From contig NZ_CP094468.1 of NCBI RefSeq assembly GCF_023347275.1, forward strand, positions 1,426,001 through 1,490,000: a stretch of 64,000 nt of DNA, given 5' to 3'. The DNA is from Faecalibacterium sp. I3-3-89 (GTDB lineage Bacteria > Bacillota > Clostridia > Oscillospirales > Ruminococcaceae). Position numbers and translations under genes: made by a program. Under the pieces are notes generated by a model, which saw only the letters and a program-made list of their open reading frames with translations, did no database searches and was not told where the DNA came from. Positions 61,971 through 64,000 of the stretch are shown here, piece by piece; position 1 is the first letter of the stretch; every line of letters begins with the position of its first letter.

Positions 61971-62071
61971 TGATTTCCTTCTTTCTAGGGCCTGCCCCCG
62001 TAAGCGAGGCCCACCCTTTTGCGTAAAATTACACTTTCAGCGGGCAGTTCAGAGTGGCCCGGCTCGCCAGT

Positions 62072-62252
62072 GGCTCCCCCTTTGGGGGAGCTGGCGCGGA
62101 GCGCCTGAGAGGGCAAGGACGCTGACAAGACAGCTCCACACAGCGATCGTATTGCTCTGACAAAAAGGCCGCCTATCGCTGCGCAGCAGCTCTGTCGTAA
62201 CTGGCTTGCCCTCTCCGTCTGCTTCGCAGACACCTCTCCCAAAGGGAGAGGC
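62072..62252. repeat. composite double-hairpin repeat, full copy 2
   Basis: Hairpin I GGCTCCCCC/GGGGGAGC, hairpin II GGCGC-GGA-GCGCC, GAGAGGGCAAG (62107-62117), 87-bp core, CTTGCCCTCTC (62205-62215), hairpin II' GTCTGC-TTC-GCAGAC, hairpin I' CCTCTCCC-AAA-GGGAGAGG. The core shares AGCGAT-x-x-TATTGCT and ACAAA-GGCC with copy 1. Stem sequences differ from copy 1 while pairing is kept. Confidence 0.8.
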
Positions 62253-62276
62253 TTTTGCTCACGGGAAGGCTTTGCC

Positions 62277-63158
62277 TTACACTCCCCTCGGCCTCTGCCA
62301 TTCCTTCACGTCCTTGACCTCGTCGTACATGGCGCAGTAGCTGTCGTAGCGGGTCTGGGAGAGCTTGCCCTCGGCCAGCGCGGCCCGGACGGCGCAGCCC
62401 TTCTCCGAGCGGTGGGAGCAGCCGGTGAACTGGCACTCGCCGAGGTAGGGGCCGAACTCCGGGAAAGCGTGCTCCAGGTTCTCCTTGGGGATGAAGCCCG
62501 CCCGGCTGGCCTCGAGGCTGGCAAAGCCCGGGGTGTCGGCGATTCGCCCGCCAAAGGCTTCAAAGATCGTCACCTCGCGGGTGGTGTGGCGGCCCCGGCC
62601 CAGCTTCTGGCTGATGGCAGCGGTCTCCCGCTCCACATCGGGCAGCAGGGCGTTCAGGAGGGTGGATTTGCCCACGCCCGAGTTGCCGCAGAAGGCGCAG
62701 AGACGGCCATTGATCCAGTTCCGGATCTCGTCGAGGCCCTCCCCCGTCCGGTGGTCGATGCGGATGAAGGGCAGCGTGGACTTCTCGTAGGCACTGCGCA
62801 GGAACTCCGCCTCGGCGAGGTCGCCCTTGGTGCAGACGATGACGGGCTGGACGCCCTTGTCCACGGCGATGGCCGAGAGCTTGTCCAGCACGAGGGTGCT
62901 GGGGGTGGGCTGGGTGGTGCTGGCCACGAGGAACAGCACGTCGAGGTTGGCCATCGGCGGGCGGACGAAGACGTTCCGCCGGGGCGCGATGGACGCGATG
63001 ACCGCCGCGCCGTTTTCCGTTTCCAGCGTCACCACATCGCCCGCCACGGGGGTGAGCTTCTGCTTGCGGAAGATGCCCCGGGGCTTGCACTCCACGATGC
63101 CTTCCGACGTTTTGACGTAATAAAATCCGCCGATGCCTTTTGTGATATAACCTGTCAT
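62277..63158 (-). CDS. rsgA: ribosome small subunit-dependent GTPase A
   Basis: RsgA checks late 30S assembly. The 293-residue protein has an N-terminal OB fold, then the circularly permuted GTPase: G4 VCTKGDL, G1 GNSGVGKSTLLN, G3 DTPGF, and a C-terminal zinc site (ECQFTGCSHRSEKGC). It lies 10 bp after the PASTA kinase gene and is probably co-transcribed. Confidence 0.97.
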   Translation of the reverse strand: MTGYITKGIGGFYYVKTSEGIVECKPRGIFRKQKLTPVAGDVVTLETENGAAVIASIAPRRNVFVRPPMANLDVLFLVASTTQPTPSTLVLDKLSAIAVDKGVQPVIVCTKGDLAEAEFLRSAYEKSTLPFIRIDHRTGEGLDEIRNWINGRLCAFCGNSGVGKSTLLNALLPDVERETAAISQKLGRGRHTTREVTIFEAFGGRIADTPGFASLEASRAGFIPKENLEHAFPEFGPYLGECQFTGCSHRSEKGCAVRAALAEGKLSQTRYDSYCAMYDEVKDVKEWQRPRGV

Positions 63159-63168
63159 AGTCTCTCCC

Positions 63169-64000
63169 TTACCCCAGCCACGACGTCCACCAGTCGCCGA
63201 GGCCGCCGCCGGTGCTCCCGGAGGAGGCGCTGCTGCTCTCGCTGGCGGCAGTGCTGGACGAGGACGAGCTGCCGCTGCCGAACAGGCCGCTCCACCAGCC
63301 GCCGCCGGAGCTGCTGGTGCTCTCGCTGGGGGCTTCCGGTTCCGGTGCAGGCTCCGGCCCTGCGCTGACCACCACGCTGACGCGGGTGTTGAGCTTGGCC
63401 GATGCGCCCTCGCCGGGCGACTGGCTGATGATGGTGCCCACGGGCTGGTCGCTGTACTGCTCGGTCTGGCCGCCGAGGCCCAGCTTCTTCTGCACCAGCA
63501 GGGTGCGGGCGTCGTTCACGCTCATGCCGATGAGGCTGGGCACCTTGGTGGTGGTGGCCACCTGCGGGCGGCTGACGTAGATGACGACGGTGGTGCCTGC
63601 GGCCACCTGACTGCCTGCGGCGGGATCGGTGCGGATGATGGAGCCTGCGGCCACCGATTCATCCACGGCCTGCGTCACCAGCACCGAGACGCCCAGATCC
63701 TTGAGCTGCTGTTCGCCGTCGGCCTGCACATAGTTGGTCAGGTCGGGGACGGTGACGTAATGGACGCCGAGGCTGACGGTGAGGGTCACGCTCTGGCCCT
63801 CGCGGACGGTGCGGCCCGCCACCGGCGACTGCTTGTAGACATGACCGGCGGCGTAGTCGTTGCTGTACTCCTGCTCCCAGTTGACGACCACCTGCCCGGA
63901 GGCCACCTGCGGGGAGGCGTTCACCTCGTCCTGCGTCATGCCGCTGAAATCGCTCAGCACGATGTCGGCTTTCTTGTTCATGATGTTGCTCGAGTCGCTC
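63169..64000 (-). CDS. prkC: PASTA-domain Ser/Thr protein kinase (PrkC-like), C-terminal part
   Basis: The frame stays open to the right edge, so only the extracellular end is seen. It has three PASTA domains (VVLS-type repeats with PVAGRTVREGQSVTLTVS, DPAAGSQVAAGTTVVIYVS, SQSPGEGASAKLNTRVSVVVS) and a long Ser/Gly-rich, Trp-containing tail (about the last 70 residues). PASTA kinases sense muropeptides. Identity as prkC rests on the domains and on the rsgA-thiN-spoVM neighbours; the kinase domain lies outside the window. Confidence 0.9.
   Translation of the reverse strand, partial: SDSSNIMNKKADIVLSDFSGMTQDEVNASPQVASGQVVVNWEQEYSNDYAAGHVYKQSPVAGRTVREGQSVTLTVSLGVHYVTVPDLTNYVQADGEQQLKDLGVSVLVTQAVDESVAAGSIIRTDPAAGSQVAAGTTVVIYVSRPQVATTTKVPSLIGMSVNDARTLLVQKKLGLGGQTEQYSDQPVGTIISQSPGEGASAKLNTRVSVVVSAGPEPAPEPEAPSESTSSSGGGWWSGLFGSGSSSSSSTAASESSSASSGSTGGGLGDWWTSWLG

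Overview
The window is about 64 kb of GC-rich, gene-dense Firmicutes (Clostridia) chromosome. Gene content and order (clpX-clpP-tig; sepF-ylmH-divIVA-ileS; miaB-ricA-mutS-mutL-miaA; prkC-rsgA-thiN-spoVM), a complete selenium-dependent molybdenum hydroxylase operon, a bilirubin-reductase-type operon and abundant double-hairpin intergenic repeats suggest a gut Oscillospiraceae/Ruminococcaceae genome of the Faecalibacterium / Gemmiger / Subdoligranulum type. The genus is an inference; the protein families are read directly from the sequence. No tRNA, rRNA, CRISPR array, prophage or complete insertion sequence was seen.

Layout. 1-35 kb is almost entirely minus-strand housekeeping: an aminotransferase cut by the left edge; clpX, clpP and tig; a metallophosphoesterase and thrC; yraN-rnhB-rbgA-lepB; rplS with a structured leader; a B12-binding radical SAM protein with its DUF2344 partner; an M50/M23 peptidase pair resembling SpoIVFB/SpoIVFA; ppk; a ComEA-like protein; a HAD hydrolase, RluD and LspA; the sepF-ylmH-divIVA-ileS division/tRNA group; a HlyD-like protein; miaA, mutL, mutS; a RicA (YmcA) homolog with a cysteine tail; miaB; a Fur/PerR regulator and rarA. 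35-38 kb is on the plus strand: nth, a GlsB/YeaQ protein, azlC-azlD and an SDR-type reductase.

38.4-47.7 kb is a ten-gene minus-strand operon. It encodes a three-subunit molybdenum hydroxylase (xdhB, 2Fe-2S subunit, catalytic subunit) followed by yqeC, selD, yedF, a TIGR01977-type cysteine desulfurase, a DUF3343 Se/S-carrier-like protein, an XdhC-family protein with swapped domain order, and yqeB. A divergent MocA-like cytidylyltransferase lies at its head. Selenium is evidently mobilised for the labile cofactor of the hydroxylase. A pair of unusual NAD-dependent dehydrogenase-like proteins follows.

50.4-55.8 kb is the most distinctive accessory stretch. It holds a repeat-rich secreted protein whose reading frame is interrupted at a run of eight G (a likely phase-variation switch), a PHP phosphoesterase, a TSCPD protein, and a MarR-OYE-flavodoxin operon matching bilQ-bilR-bilS (bilirubin to urobilinogen). 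55.9-64 kb carries a nucleobase permease, a SipL-like SPOCS/LysM protein, a lipoprotein, a Phd/Doc toxin-antitoxin pair, an otherwise overlooked 28-residue SpoVM homolog, thiN, rsgA and the PASTA end of a PrkC-type kinase cut by the right edge.

The main non-coding observations are: 9-bp direct repeats on a 21-bp period, in LytTR style, placed 6 bp from the -35 of both the phase-variable protein and the distant lipoprotein; a family of double-hairpin composite repeats (two full copies, two halves); a palindromic cluster of TTCGCCA motifs; and a MITE-like element inside the miaB-ricA-mutS group.
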